From Halorubellus sp034808145 (GTDB taxonomy: Archaea > Halobacteriota > Halobacteria > Halobacteriales > Natrialbaceae): a DNA stretch of 64,000 nucleotides. Made by a program: the position numbers and the translations under genes. This document shows positions 17,435 through 26,056 of the stretch, piece by piece. The stretch spans positions 372,001-436,000 of the forward strand of contig NZ_JAXHGM010000003.1 of the NCBI RefSeq assembly GCF_034808145.1. Reading direction: 5' to 3'. Position 1 is the stretch's first letter. The number at the start of each line of letters is the position of its first letter. The notes beneath the pieces are model-generated. The model searched no databases. It was given only the letters and a program-made list of their open reading frames with translations, and was not told where the DNA came from.

Positions 17435-17456
17435 ATCTTGGCCTACACACGAACGG

Positions 17457-17468
17457 TTAAATATATTA
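17457..17468 (-). promoter_or_regulatory. TATA box of the DUF58 operon
   Basis: On the minus strand the run AATATATTTAAC lies 24-35 nt upstream of GTG 17434. It is the most AT-rich patch in the 130-bp divergent spacer. A separate weaker element (CCTTTTGG, about 17527-17534) may serve htpX on the other strand. Confidence 0.65.
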
Positions 17469-17564
17469 CCTTTGATACGTGCAAGGAGGGAACGAAATCA
17501 CCGCGGCGCGCGTGTCAGGACGGAAACCCTTTTGGTGCCTACCTTCATTTCCACGACGTACGGC

Positions 17565-18617
17565 ATGGAACGCGACAGGAAACTCATGCGGGACATCCTC
17601 CTCACGCTCGCCCTGATACTCGCCATCGACGGCGTCGTCGTCGGCGTGTTCGCACTCATCGCGTACCCCTGGCTGACGTTCCTCCACGACCCCATCGCCG
17701 CCGTGGTCGGCGCGACCGCAGCGCCGGTCGCTCGATGGCTCGTCGTCTTCCTCCCCGTCCTCGCGCTGTTCGTGTGGGCGCAACTCCGGTTCACTCGCCA
17801 GGAACTCCTCGCGGACGTCCCCTCGGACGACGACACCCGCGACACCCACCCCGACCTCCACGCGCGGTTCGCTCGACTCTGTAAGCAAGCGGACATGCGA
17901 CCCCCGGACCTCGCGGTCGTCGACAGCGACGTCCCGAACAGCTTCGCCGTCGGCGGCGTCACGAACGCCACCGTCGTCGTCTCCGAAGGCCTCCTGGATG
18001 CGCTCTCCGACGACGAACTCGACGCCGTCCTCGCCCACGAGATCGCGCACGTCAAGAACCGCGACGCGACCGTGATGACGCTCGCGAGCTTCCTCCCCGC
18101 GCTCGTCAGCGACGACCGCGAGGTCCTGAACGTCGACGGCGGCGCGAACCTCCTCGTCTGGTTCGCCATCACGTTCGTCCTCTACCTCCTCGCCTCCGCC
18201 CCGCTCCCCGGAGCGCTCTTCTCCATGTCGTCGGTCCTCGGCTTCGTCGCGCTCGTCGCCATCAGCGTCCTCGGCGGCGGCATCCTCCTCGGCGTCCTCA
18301 CCGCTCCGGTCGTGGTGCTCTCCCGTCGCCTCTCCGAGAGCCGCGAGTTCGTCGCCGACCGCGCCGGCGCGGTCCTCGTCGGCGACCCGAGCGCGCTCGT
18401 CACCGCGCTCGAGAAGCTCAGCGACCGCGGCCTCGAACTCCCCGAGACCGACGCGAGAGGACACTACAACGGCGTCGACGGCCTCTGCTTCCTCCCTTAC
18501 GGGCTCGACGACGCGGACGACGGGACGGACGACGACACGTTCACCGTCGAGACGCGCTCGCATCCGCCGACGCACGAACGCGTCGCGAACCTCCGCGCGC
18601 TCGTCGACGAACTCTGA
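17565..18617 (+). CDS. htpX: HtpX-like membrane zinc metalloprotease (M48 family)
   Basis: 350 residues from ATG 17565. Two N-terminal membrane helices (residues about 10-32 and 55-75) precede the catalytic domain. Zinc motif HEIAH (His 158, Glu 159, His 162) follows the typical LSDDELDAVLAHEIAHVKNRD block, and the third ligand Glu lies in SESREFVADRAGA. Two further helices lie between these motifs, as in bacterial HtpX. The enzyme degrades misfolded membrane proteins in the quality-control pathway. It ends with an acidic stretch and PPTHERVANLRAL, the usual family C-terminus. Divergent from the DUF58 operon. Confidence 0.93.
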   Translation: MERDRKLMRDILLTLALILAIDGVVVGVFALIAYPWLTFLHDPIAAVVGATAAPVARWLVVFLPVLALFVWAQLRFTRQELLADVPSDDDTRDTHPDLHARFARLCKQADMRPPDLAVVDSDVPNSFAVGGVTNATVVVSEGLLDALSDDELDAVLAHEIAHVKNRDATVMTLASFLPALVSDDREVLNVDGGANLLVWFAITFVLYLLASAPLPGALFSMSSVLGFVALVAISVLGGGILLGVLTAPVVVLSRRLSESREFVADRAGAVLVGDPSALVTALEKLSDRGLELPETDARGHYNGVDGLCFLPYGLDDADDGTDDDTFTVETRSHPPTHERVANLRALVDEL

Positions 18618-18642
18618 CTCCCGATCATCGCACTCACCACCC

Positions 18643-18738
18643 CAGCCGGCATCTATCCCAGTCAGCATCCACCTCGGCCAGCGTCCACCTCAGTCAGCGT
18701 CCAGCCCAGCCAGCGTCCAGCCCAGCCAGCATCGTTAA
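18643..18738. repeat. Six tandem 16-bp units between htpX and the secreted peptidase gene
   Basis: Units of the type CAGYCAGCRTCCASCY start at 18643, 18659, 18675, 18691, 18707 and 18723. Units 4 and 5 differ at one base; the outer ones are more diverged. The last unit degenerates into CAGCCAGCATCGTTAA, whose GTTAA end forms the likely TATA box of the next gene. The array lies entirely in the spacer. Confidence 0.85.
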
Positions 18739-18763
18739 CTCGACCGCGGCGGTACTCGTTTCC

Positions 18764-20569
18764 GTGCGAAGCTCTCTCGTCCTCCTGGTCGCACTTCTGG
18801 TCGCACTCCCGGCCGTGGGGGTCTCTGGAGGGGCGACGGCGACGCCGGCGTCCGGTGCCCCGACCACGGTCGACGTCGAGTCCGACGCTCACGGCGACCG
18901 CGACGTCGGGCCCAGCGGTCACGACGGCGGGGTCGACCCTGCAGGGAGCGAAAGCGCTGAATCGAGCATCGTCGAACGCATCTCGCTCGACCGGACGCCC
19001 GACAGAGCCGGGTCCGTCCGCGTGAACGTCACGTACGACCTGCCGGACGACGTCGTGTCCCTGACCGCGGAGTCGCGGTACATCCGCTACGACGCGGTGA
19101 CCCTCGCCGGCACGGAGGGCTTCGAACGGCAGTCCGACGGGTCGTTCGCGTGGGACGAGCGAACGACGGCGCCGACGCTCTCGTTCGCGTTCGAGGTCCC
19201 GGACACGCTCGAATCCGGCTCGCTCGGCGTCGAACGCGAGGACTACGCGTTCGTCTCGCTCCCGAACCCGTCCGTCTCCTGGCGGTACCGCGGGACGCCG
19301 CCCGCGTTCGAGAGCGAACGTCGAACCGCCGGTCCGGGCTACGCGACCGACGCGTACGCGCTCGACGGCGCCACGTCCATCACCTCGCGGTCGGTCCGTG
19401 ACGTCGACCTCACCGTCGTGGTCCCGCCGACCGCACGCCCCGAGGCGACCGCGGACGCGTACGCGTCGCTGTACCGCTTCGGCCTCCGCGAGCTCGACGT
19501 CGGGTACGACTACGCGTCGAGCGGACTGTACGTGCTCCCCGACCAGCACGTCGACGACGACCTGGCGCTCGGGACGTCCACGCAGTACAGCTTCTGGGTG
19601 CAGGACGCGTACTCGGGGCTCGACGGCGTCCAGAGCACGTCGGCTCACGAGTTCGTGCACACGCGACTCGGGTCGTTCGACGACGGGTCGTCGCGCTGGC
19701 TGACGGAGGCGAGCGCGGAGTACTACGGGCACGTGCTCTCGATGAACGCCGGGTACGGGTCCTGGAGCGAGTTCCGGGCGGCGGTCGCCGTGGAGCGCGA
19801 CGCGTTCAGGGATGCGACGCTCGCGGAGTCGTCGACGTGGCGGGACGAACTCGTCCCCTACGAGAAGGGCGCGCTCGTCCTCGCGGCGCTCGACGCCGAG
19901 ATAATCGAACGAACGGGCGGCGTACGTTCGCTCCAGGACGTGCTCGCCTACCGGTTCACGGAGGGCGACCCGTACGGCGACCTGGAGACCTACGAGAACC
20001 TCTCGGCGGCGGTGGTCGCGACGACGGGCGACGAGTCGATGCGGGAGTGGCTCGACCGGTACGTCGCGGGTGGTGAGACGCCACCGGTCCCGTCGGACCC
20101 GGACGCGTTCGTGCTGAACGACTCGATGGATTCGGACGACGACGGCGTCCCGAACGGCGAGGAGGTACGGACGAACCCGTTCGACGCGGACACCGACGGT
20201 GACGGGGTCGACGACGCGGCGGACCCGTCCCCGACCGACGACTCCCGGCCGGAGGACGCGGGAACGACGACCACGGCCACCACTGCCACCACGACGACCA
20301 CGGACACCACTGCCACCACGACGACCACGGACACCACTGCCACCACGACGACCACGGACACCACTGCCACCACGACCACCGTTCCGTCACTCACTGGCTC
20401 GGGGACGACGACCGCGTCCGAGACGCGGTCGCCAGTCACGTCGTCGAGGGCGCCGACCGACGGCGCGTCCGCCGGTGGGTCGGGGGGCGACGTGGACTCG
20501 ATACCCGGGTTCGGGCCGGCGCTCGCCGCGCTCGCGATGCTGGTGGTCGTCGTCGCGATGCGAGACTGA
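18764..20569 (+). CDS. Secreted gluzincin-like metallopeptidase with TSP3 repeats and PGF-CTERM anchor
   Basis: 601 residues from GTG 18764, about 27 nt after a TATA-like GTTAAC. A Sec signal peptide (LVLLVALLVALPAVGVSGG) starts it. The zinc motif HEFVH (His 295, Glu 296, His 299) is followed by WLTEASAEYYG, giving Glu 315 as third ligand, as in M1/M61 gluzincins though with a shorter spacer. After the helical domain come two thrombospondin type 3-like calcium repeats (DSDDDGVPNGEE, DADTDGDGVDDAADP). Then follow a Thr-rich low-complexity tract encoded by a 27-bp repeat and a C-terminal PGFGPALAALAMLVVVVAMRD. That tail matches PGF-CTERM, the archaeosortase substrate signal. Likely a surface-anchored protease; substrate unknown. 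Confidence 0.82.
   Translation: MRSSLVLLVALLVALPAVGVSGGATATPASGAPTTVDVESDAHGDRDVGPSGHDGGVDPAGSESAESSIVERISLDRTPDRAGSVRVNVTYDLPDDVVSLTAESRYIRYDAVTLAGTEGFERQSDGSFAWDERTTAPTLSFAFEVPDTLESGSLGVEREDYAFVSLPNPSVSWRYRGTPPAFESERRTAGPGYATDAYALDGATSITSRSVRDVDLTVVVPPTARPEATADAYASLYRFGLRELDVGYDYASSGLYVLPDQHVDDDLALGTSTQYSFWVQDAYSGLDGVQSTSAHEFVHTRLGSFDDGSSRWLTEASAEYYGHVLSMNAGYGSWSEFRAAVAVERDAFRDATLAESSTWRDELVPYEKGALVLAALDAEIIERTGGVRSLQDVLAYRFTEGDPYGDLETYENLSAAVVATTGDESMREWLDRYVAGGETPPVPSDPDAFVLNDSMDSDDDGVPNGEEVRTNPFDADTDGDGVDDAADPSPTDDSRPEDAGTTTTATTATTTTTDTTATTTTTDTTATTTTTDTTATTTTVPSLTGSGTTTASETRSPVTSSRAPTDGASAGGSGGDVDSIPGFGPALAALAMLVVVVAMRD
20279..20380 (+). repeat. 27-bp in-frame tandem repeat encoding a Thr-rich linker
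   Basis: Three identical 27-bp copies (20279-20305, 20306-20332, 20333-20359) and a partial fourth encode TTATTTTTD units. Being a multiple of three, copy-number change would lengthen or shorten the stalk before the cell-surface anchor without a frame shift. The stretch is a likely O-glycosylated spacer. Confidence 0.9.
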
Positions 20570-20751
20570 CCGCGACCAGCTCACCGTCCCCCGTCCGCGG
20601 GTTCTGAACACCACCTCGTCCGCTGTAATCTTGCTCGACGACCGGCCACGAGCCCGTCCCGTCCGGTCCCACGACGACCACCGACCCCACCGTGTCCGCA
20701 GTAACCGGCATCGCCTGCCGGCGAGGCCACGACGGGTGGCCTGCGCCGAGT

Positions 20752-21537
20752 TCAGTACGAGAAGAGGTCCGCGCCACCGGTCACGCCGATGACCTGCCCG
20801 GTCACGTACCGCGCCTGCTCGCTCGAGAGGTAACAGACGAGCGGGGCGACGTCGTCCTCGCGACCGAGCTCCTGCATCGGCGTCGCCTGTCGGATGCGCT
20901 CGAACTGCGGGTCGAACGCCTCCAGCTGCTCGGGCTCCATCTCCGCGAGGTCCTCGACGACGATGTTCGGCGTCAGCACGTTCGACGTCACGCCGTACTT
21001 TGCCCCTTCGAGCGCGAGGGTCTTCCCGAACCCGATGAGGCCCGCCTTCGTCGTCGAGTACGAGATCTGCGCGAAGCTCCCGCGCCACCCCGCGATGCTC
21101 GCCATCGTCACGATGCGCCCCCACCCGCGTTCTTTCATCCCCGGATAGACCGCCTTCGTCACGTTGTACGCGCCGGTGAGGTTCAGTTCGACGTCGCGGT
21201 CCCAGAGGCCGTCGTCGAAGTCCTCGAGCTTCGCGACCGCGTCCACGAACCCGGCGTTGTTCACGAGCACGTCGATGCCGCCGGTCTCCTCCTCGACCGC
21301 TTCGATGGTCGCGGCGACGTCCTCGCGGTCCGTGAGGTCGCACTCGACCGCCATCCCCGACCCCGACGCCTCGGGGTCGTCGGCTATCTCCTCGACGACG
21401 CGTTCCGCGCCGTCGCGGTCGACGTCAAGGACGACGACGTCCGCGCCCTCCCGGGCGAGGTGCTTGCAGTCTTCGCTCCCGAGCCGACCAGCCCCGCCCG
21501 TCACGAGGGCGGTCCGGCCGTCCAGTCCGAAGTCCAT
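20752..21537 (-). CDS. SDR family NAD(P)-dependent oxidoreductase
   Basis: 261 residues from ATG 21537. Classical short-chain dehydrogenase motifs: cofactor loop TGGAGRLG near residue 14, NNAG at about 92, catalytic Ser in MASIAGW, and YSTTK (Tyr and Lys). The end VTGQVIGVTGGADLFSY is typical of FabG-like members. Asp in VVLDVDRDG at the end of the second strand suggests a preference for NAD(H). The substrate cannot be deduced; an unusual LTPNIVVEDLAEMEPEQL insert lies after the active site, where substrate loops vary. It has its own AT-rich promoter region (about 21565-21575) and no co-oriented partner. Confidence 0.9.
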   Translation of the reverse strand: MDFGLDGRTALVTGGAGRLGSEDCKHLAREGADVVVLDVDRDGAERVVEEIADDPEASGSGMAVECDLTDREDVAATIEAVEEETGGIDVLVNNAGFVDAVAKLEDFDDGLWDRDVELNLTGAYNVTKAVYPGMKERGWGRIVTMASIAGWRGSFAQISYSTTKAGLIGFGKTLALEGAKYGVTSNVLTPNIVVEDLAEMEPEQLEAFDPQFERIRQATPMQELGREDDVAPLVCYLSSEQARYVTGQVIGVTGGADLFSY

Positions 21538-21646
21538 GTTACCAGGCCACGGACCCGGCGTTCATAGTTGTTGGCGTCGCGGCACCACGTCACGTTACGG
21601 ACATCGGCGAACGATTAGACGATACACACGACGGCGATAGGTCGGG

Positions 21647-22156
21647 TCAGTCGTCGGTTTCGTCTCCCGTAAGGAACGCGTGACCGACAGTGTAGACGCA
21701 CGTCACGAGCATGGAGAGCCAAAGTAAGATCCCTTCGAACCCGGAGAGCATCACGAGGACGAACCCCACCGCGAACCCGACGGACCCACCGACGGTCGAC
21801 AATAGGAGTATCCGCCCGCTTATGTTCGGGCGCCACTCTCGGACGGTCTCCGGAGCCCAGGCGTTCACCGCCACAGTCGCTGCGAGATAGCACGGCACCA
21901 GACCGATGGCGTGATTCACGAAGAGGGCCTGGAACTGGAACCTGGCACCTGGTCCAAGGTCCCCGATGCTGTAGGACGCCCGGTACGTCGGCCAGAGGAA
22001 CACGTCGATGCGACCGCCCTGGCCGGACTGGACGACCGTCTCGCGCAGTAGGACGAGGACGATCAGGTACAGCACAGCGTTCGCCAGCGGGAACGCGACG
22101 TATCTCGGCGTTAGGAGTCGGCGCACAGTCCCCGACGACGGGTCGTCGACCGGCAT
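21647..22156 (-). CDS. Four-helix membrane protein of unknown function
   Basis: 169 residues from ATG 22156. Four predicted membrane helices: FPLANAVLYLIVLVLL, then a segment around NHAIGLVPCYLAATVAVNAW, ILLLSTVGGSVGFAVGFVLVM, and ILLWLSMLVTCVYTVGHAFL. The loop RIDVFLWPTYRASYSIGD carries several aromatic residues. No conserved catalytic residues or known domain are recognised. Codon usage is slightly less GC-biased than in neighbouring genes (for example AGT, AAG and TTC mixtures around 21720-21810), which may hint at a younger or transferred gene. No co-oriented partner. Confidence 0.68.
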   Translation of the reverse strand: MPVDDPSSGTVRRLLTPRYVAFPLANAVLYLIVLVLLRETVVQSGQGGRIDVFLWPTYRASYSIGDLGPGARFQFQALFVNHAIGLVPCYLAATVAVNAWAPETVREWRPNISGRILLLSTVGGSVGFAVGFVLVMLSGFEGILLWLSMLVTCVYTVGHAFLTGDETDD

Positions 22157-22615
22157 CTACCCCACACCTTTCGGAGCACGACAGTCAGCCTTCCGGCGTC
22201 CCGCCGCGGACCGAGCCACCGCGGACTGCGTGCGTTCGGACGGGTCGTGCGTCCGCGGACCGACGCCACCTCCCCCTGGTCGCCGGATGCGACCGCATCG
22301 GGATTAGTTCCGCTCGGCACCAAACGAGCGTTTTTTAGTACTCGCAAAGCGTGGCAGTTCGTCCAGTCTATGCGCTCTTTACTCGACGCCGTATGGAAGG
22401 AATACTAGGTGTGCGGGGGGATATGGTCATCAATACTAAGTAAGAGTCCGTGCTTGCCAGTGACATACCTCGGTGCGTTCACCGCCGTCGCCGCCCGTGC
22501 CGCGAGGATCGAATCGCACGCCTCGGCCCGTCCCACGACGACTGGTCGTGGTTCAGCGGACGCGGCGCGGACCGAACCCTGCCGTACCCGTCGACGACAC
22601 CAGAACCGACCCATC
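22157..22615. other. 459-bp gene-free spacer
   Basis: The middle part (22320-22450) is AT-rich for this genome and includes GTTTTTTAGTACTCG and two AATACTA copies (about 22400 and 22433). These could be promoters for either strand. The first 160 bp are GC-rich with no coding pattern. I identify no RNA gene or mobile element in it. Confidence 0.5.
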
Positions 22616-23194
22616 ATGTCACAGCGCAACCGTCCCGTTCCGTCCACCGACGCCGTCTCGCTAGATGACTCGACTCCAGAGCCGTCCGCGGCGACGCCGC
22701 GGCCGACGGTTCCGGAGAGCACAGCGACCGGTCATCCCGCCGCCACGACGTCCTCGCGGAAGGTCTGCGCGTACGTCACGCGGAACGACGAGGAACTCCT
22801 CGTCTTCGAGGGGCCCGGTCACGAGGGACTCCAGGTACCGAAGGGGACCGTCGAAGGGACCGAACCACTGCGGCGTGCGCTCTCGCGGGAGGTCCACGAG
22901 GAGAGTGGCCTTCGCCCCTGCGGGACGCCAACGCCGCTCGCGAGCGACGTCTGGATGCGCCGTAACCACCCGCCGCGCTACTACGTCCGGCACTTCTTCC
23001 ACGTCACCGTCGACGATCCCCGCGACGCGTGGACGCACACCGTCACCGGCACCGGCGAGGAGGTTGGCACCGAGTTCGCGTACTCGTGGATCGACCTCGA
23101 CGACCCGACGGAGCTCGCGGCCGATTTCGACGCTCCGACCGAGTTCGCGCTCGACCTCGACGACTACGTCCCGCTCCTCCAGGAGCGACTCTGA
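22616..23194 (+). CDS. Nudix hydrolase
   Basis: 192 residues from ATG 22616; a longer frame upstream does not look coding. The first 45 residues are polar and Pro/Ser/Thr-rich. The catalytic Nudix box G-x5-E-x7-REUxEExGU fits exactly at residues 77-99 (GTVEGTE to REVHEESGL). The enzyme hydrolyses a nucleoside diphosphate linked to another group, such as a nucleotide sugar or damaged nucleotide, but the substrate is not predictable. The C-terminal acidic segment (DLDDPTELAADFD) is haloarchaeal in style. Convergent with the NERD-helicase gene, 120 bp away. Confidence 0.9.
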   Translation: MSQRNRPVPSTDAVSLDDSTPEPSAATPRPTVPESTATGHPAATTSSRKVCAYVTRNDEELLVFEGPGHEGLQVPKGTVEGTEPLRRALSREVHEESGLRPCGTPTPLASDVWMRRNHPPRYYVRHFFHVTVDDPRDAWTHTVTGTGEEVGTEFAYSWIDLDDPTELAADFDAPTEFALDLDDYVPLLQERL

Positions 23195-23314
23195 GGCACG
23201 TTCGATCACGGCCAGTCTCACGTCGGCGCCGCCCCGAACGCGTCCGCCGGCGGTACCCCCGACCCGTCACCACTCTCCGTCATAGCACGCGGTTCGCGCC
23301 CGGCCGCAAAGTGC

Positions 23315-25573
23315 CTACTGCCCCACCCACTCGAACTCGTCGAGCGTCGCGTTCCCCCCGGCGTCGTCGGCCTCGACGTCACTCGGGTCCTCGTCGCCGA
23401 GTCGTCTGTCGAGCGCGTCCGGCGTCGGTGCGGGGAACGAGAGCGCCGGGAACGGGCCCGTCGCCTGCTCGCGAACGCGCTCGACCTCGTCGAAGACCGC
23501 GTCGTCGACGCCGGAGAGCGACGCCCACGCCTGCGTTCGCGTGAGCGCGACGAACAGCTCGTTCCGGCGCGTGACGAGGTCTACCCGTCGGTCGTCGTCC
23601 GCGACGCGGTCGACCCCCGCGACGTGCACCGACGCGGCCTCGTTCCCCTTCGCCCGATTGATCCGGGAGACCGTCACCGCGCCGTCCTCGCGGAACGTGT
23701 CCACGTCGCCGTTCCAGACGAGGTTCGCGTCGATGCCGCGGTCCGCGAGCGCATCCCGAACCCGCTCGCCGAACCGACGGGACTCCCCGACCCCGCCGAG
23801 CGGGACGACCAGCACCTCCTCCGCGGGCAGGCCCTCGACGTCGACGTCCCGCTCGACCGCGTCGGCGACGTGCTGGACCTCGCCGGCGCGACTGTGCGCT
23901 CGCGAGACCGACAGGAACGGCCGCGCCGCTTCGCGGTCCCGGAGCGGGTGCGGCGAGTGCTCGTCGGGCCGCACGACCTCCACGGGCTCGCCGTGCCGCC
24001 GGAAGTCGCCGCGTTCGACCTCGTACCCGAGGGACTCCCAGCCGCGCTGCGTCGTCAACGCCTGCACCGCGCCGGCCTCGCGCAGGAGCCCCATCCCGAG
24101 CGCGTGCGCCGTCAACAGCACCGGCCGCGGCGTCCGGTACGCCCTCCGCATCACGACGGACTTCCGGACGCCGCCCTCGTACTGGCCGCGCAGGTTCACG
24201 ACCGGCTCGCCGGCGTCGTCAGTCCCGAACACCGCCGTCGGACTGGGCGCCGAGAGCGTCTGGAGCGACTGCGCCTCGTCGTACGCCCACACCAGTCGCT
24301 TCGGCGGCTTCAGGGCCGCGTGACACAACCGCAGGAACCCCGGGTCGAAGTCCTGTGCCTCGTCGACGAGCACCGCGTCGTAGCGCTCCTGGGGTCGCCC
24401 GTCCGCCAGCACCTCCTCGCAGCAGTTCGCGAGCAGTCCACCCTCCGCGTCCGCGAACGCCGCCTTCGCGTCCGAGAACGTCCGCGGCTCCACGCCCGCG
24501 GCCTGCGCCACGTCGTAGTAGAGGCCGCGACTGGTCTTCCCACCCCACGCGTGCATCACCTGGAGGCGCGACCAGTCGACACCGTCGTCGGCGAAGTACG
24601 CGTAGTACCGCTCGACCGCCTCGCGCGCCGCGTCGTACAGCGCCCGCGTCTGGAACGTCAACACGATCCGCCACTCCGGATGCCGGGCGTGCATCTGCGC
24701 GGCCTTCTGGGCGAGCACGATGGACTTCCCGGACCCCGCGATACCCCGGACCTGCTGGGGGCCGTCCGGCACCTGGAGCGCGAACCGCTCCTGGGCCTCG
24801 TCCAACCGCTTCAGTCCCGATTCGACCTCCGCGAACAGGTCCGCGCGCGTCGCCCCCGGCGCCACGCCCTCGCGCTCGCCGCCACCGCCGTCGCCGCCGT
24901 CGTCGTCGGACGCGACCCCGGTCGTGCCGTCGTCGTCGTCCGCGTTCGCTCCCGGGAACCGCTCGCCGCTGATGGGTTGTCCGCCAGAGAGCACGGCCCT
25001 GGCGTCCGCGTACTCGCTCGCCGAGAGCCGCCGAGTGTCCGGGAGCGCGTCGAAGCGCTCGCGGAGCGTCGCCGGCGTCAACTCGTCGCCCGTGATGACG
25101 CGCGGCGCCGCCGGCAGGTCGTCGAACCCGCGGTCCACCCACTCCGACCGCGTCACGTTCGGGAGGACGACCACGGGATGCATCGCGACCACGCAGTTCG
25201 CGCGCCGGTCCATCAACGACGGCTCCTTCGTGAAGTGCGAGAGCAACCGGAACCCCTGCTCGCGGACCTGCGTGTACGGCGCCGCCGCGTCCTGGCGCGT
25301 CCCCGACAGCACCCAGCGTTCGCCCTCGATGCGACCGATCTGCTCGCTCGTGAACCCCTTCACCTCCAGGACGACGAGTCCGTGGTCGCGCGACAACACC
25401 AGGACGTCGAGCTCGCGGTCGAACCGGCCGTCCGCCTCGTCGACGACGGGATACCGGCGGAACGCGACGCCATCCGTCTCGGTCCCGAACGCGTCCTTCA
25501 GCGACCCCCATACCTCGTCCTCCGCGTCGACGCCCGCGTGCGCCGCCGCCACCCCGGACGCGACGAAATCCAT
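23315..25573 (-). CDS. NERD-domain nuclease fused to UvrD-like helicase
   Basis: 752 residues from ATG 25573. The open frame continues far upstream but overlaps other genes, and its composition there is non-natural. Residues about 15-130 form a NERD (nuclease-related) domain, with PD-(D/E)xK-type residues Asp 56 (ELDVLVL) and Glu 70/Lys 72 (LEVKG). After an acidic linker (210-235) comes a superfamily 1 helicase: Walker A GIAGSGKS (277-284), Walker B VDEAQDFDP, and RRAYRTPRP and FVALTRTQAW blocks. Such fusions are thought to act in DNA repair or in defence against foreign DNA; experimental data are sparse. No other defence gene is adjacent. Confidence 0.88.
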   Translation of the reverse strand: MDFVASGVAAAHAGVDAEDEVWGSLKDAFGTETDGVAFRRYPVVDEADGRFDRELDVLVLSRDHGLVVLEVKGFTSEQIGRIEGERWVLSGTRQDAAAPYTQVREQGFRLLSHFTKEPSLMDRRANCVVAMHPVVVLPNVTRSEWVDRGFDDLPAAPRVITGDELTPATLRERFDALPDTRRLSASEYADARAVLSGGQPISGERFPGANADDDDGTTGVASDDDGGDGGGGEREGVAPGATRADLFAEVESGLKRLDEAQERFALQVPDGPQQVRGIAGSGKSIVLAQKAAQMHARHPEWRIVLTFQTRALYDAAREAVERYYAYFADDGVDWSRLQVMHAWGGKTSRGLYYDVAQAAGVEPRTFSDAKAAFADAEGGLLANCCEEVLADGRPQERYDAVLVDEAQDFDPGFLRLCHAALKPPKRLVWAYDEAQSLQTLSAPSPTAVFGTDDAGEPVVNLRGQYEGGVRKSVVMRRAYRTPRPVLLTAHALGMGLLREAGAVQALTTQRGWESLGYEVERGDFRRHGEPVEVVRPDEHSPHPLRDREAARPFLSVSRAHSRAGEVQHVADAVERDVDVEGLPAEEVLVVPLGGVGESRRFGERVRDALADRGIDANLVWNGDVDTFREDGAVTVSRINRAKGNEAASVHVAGVDRVADDDRRVDLVTRRNELFVALTRTQAWASLSGVDDAVFDEVERVREQATGPFPALSFPAPTPDALDRRLGDEDPSDVEADDAGGNATLDEFEWVGQ

Positions 25574-25640
25574 ACGAGAACCGAATCGCTTACGCGCGGA
25601 TAAACCCACCGCCTGCGTGGGCTTCGGGAGCGAACGAGCG

Positions 25641-25889
25641 CTACTCCGCACCGAAGAGTCTGGCGAGCACGACGTCGCCGAGGAGGACGAACGCCATCCA
25701 GCACACAGCGAACGCGAGCAGTCCGACCATGAACGTGTTCCCGACGACGCCGCGATAGTAGGCGGCGACGGACGCGAACGACCCGACGACGAGGAGGACG
25801 GCGGCGCTCGTACTGACGAGGACGGCGATGGCGGTCGCTCGCTCCCGCGGACTCCCCGACCGGACGAGGTCCAGCAACTGACCGAGCAC
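25641..25889 (-). CDS. Small two-helix membrane protein
   Basis: 82 residues from GTG 25889. Two predicted membrane helices, roughly residues 18-45 and 50-78, separated by the short loop AAYYRGVV. It begins with an amphipathic segment LGQLLDLVRSGSPRERA. No known family. A TATA-like GTTTAAG on the minus strand at 25924-25930 lies about 38 nt upstream. It is 67 bp upstream of the NERD-helicase start on the same strand, so the two could be co-transcribed. Third-position GC supports coding. Confidence 0.6.
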   Translation of the reverse strand: MLGQLLDLVRSGSPRERATAIAVLVSTSAAVLLVVGSFASVAAYYRGVVGNTFMVGLLAFAVCWMAFVLLGDVVLARLFGAE

Positions 25890-26021
25890 GACTTCGTCTC
25901 GCCGTACACTCCCGCCCCCGTCGACTTAAACCGCCGGGTCGGCTCGACGCTCGAAACCCCTTCGGGCCGCTCCGGAACTCCCGTCCCGACCGCGGACTCG
26001 TCGCCCGATTCGATGCGGAGG

Positions 26022-26029
26022 TTTTTATC
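26022..26029 (+). promoter_or_regulatory. TATA box of the A24 peptidase gene
   Basis: TTTTTATC lies about 28-35 nt upstream of GTG 26057, preceded by the purine-rich GGAGG that may act as BRE. It fits a very short leader. Confidence 0.6.
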
Positions 26030-26056
26030 CTTGCTCGCGGTACGACCGGCAGACAC

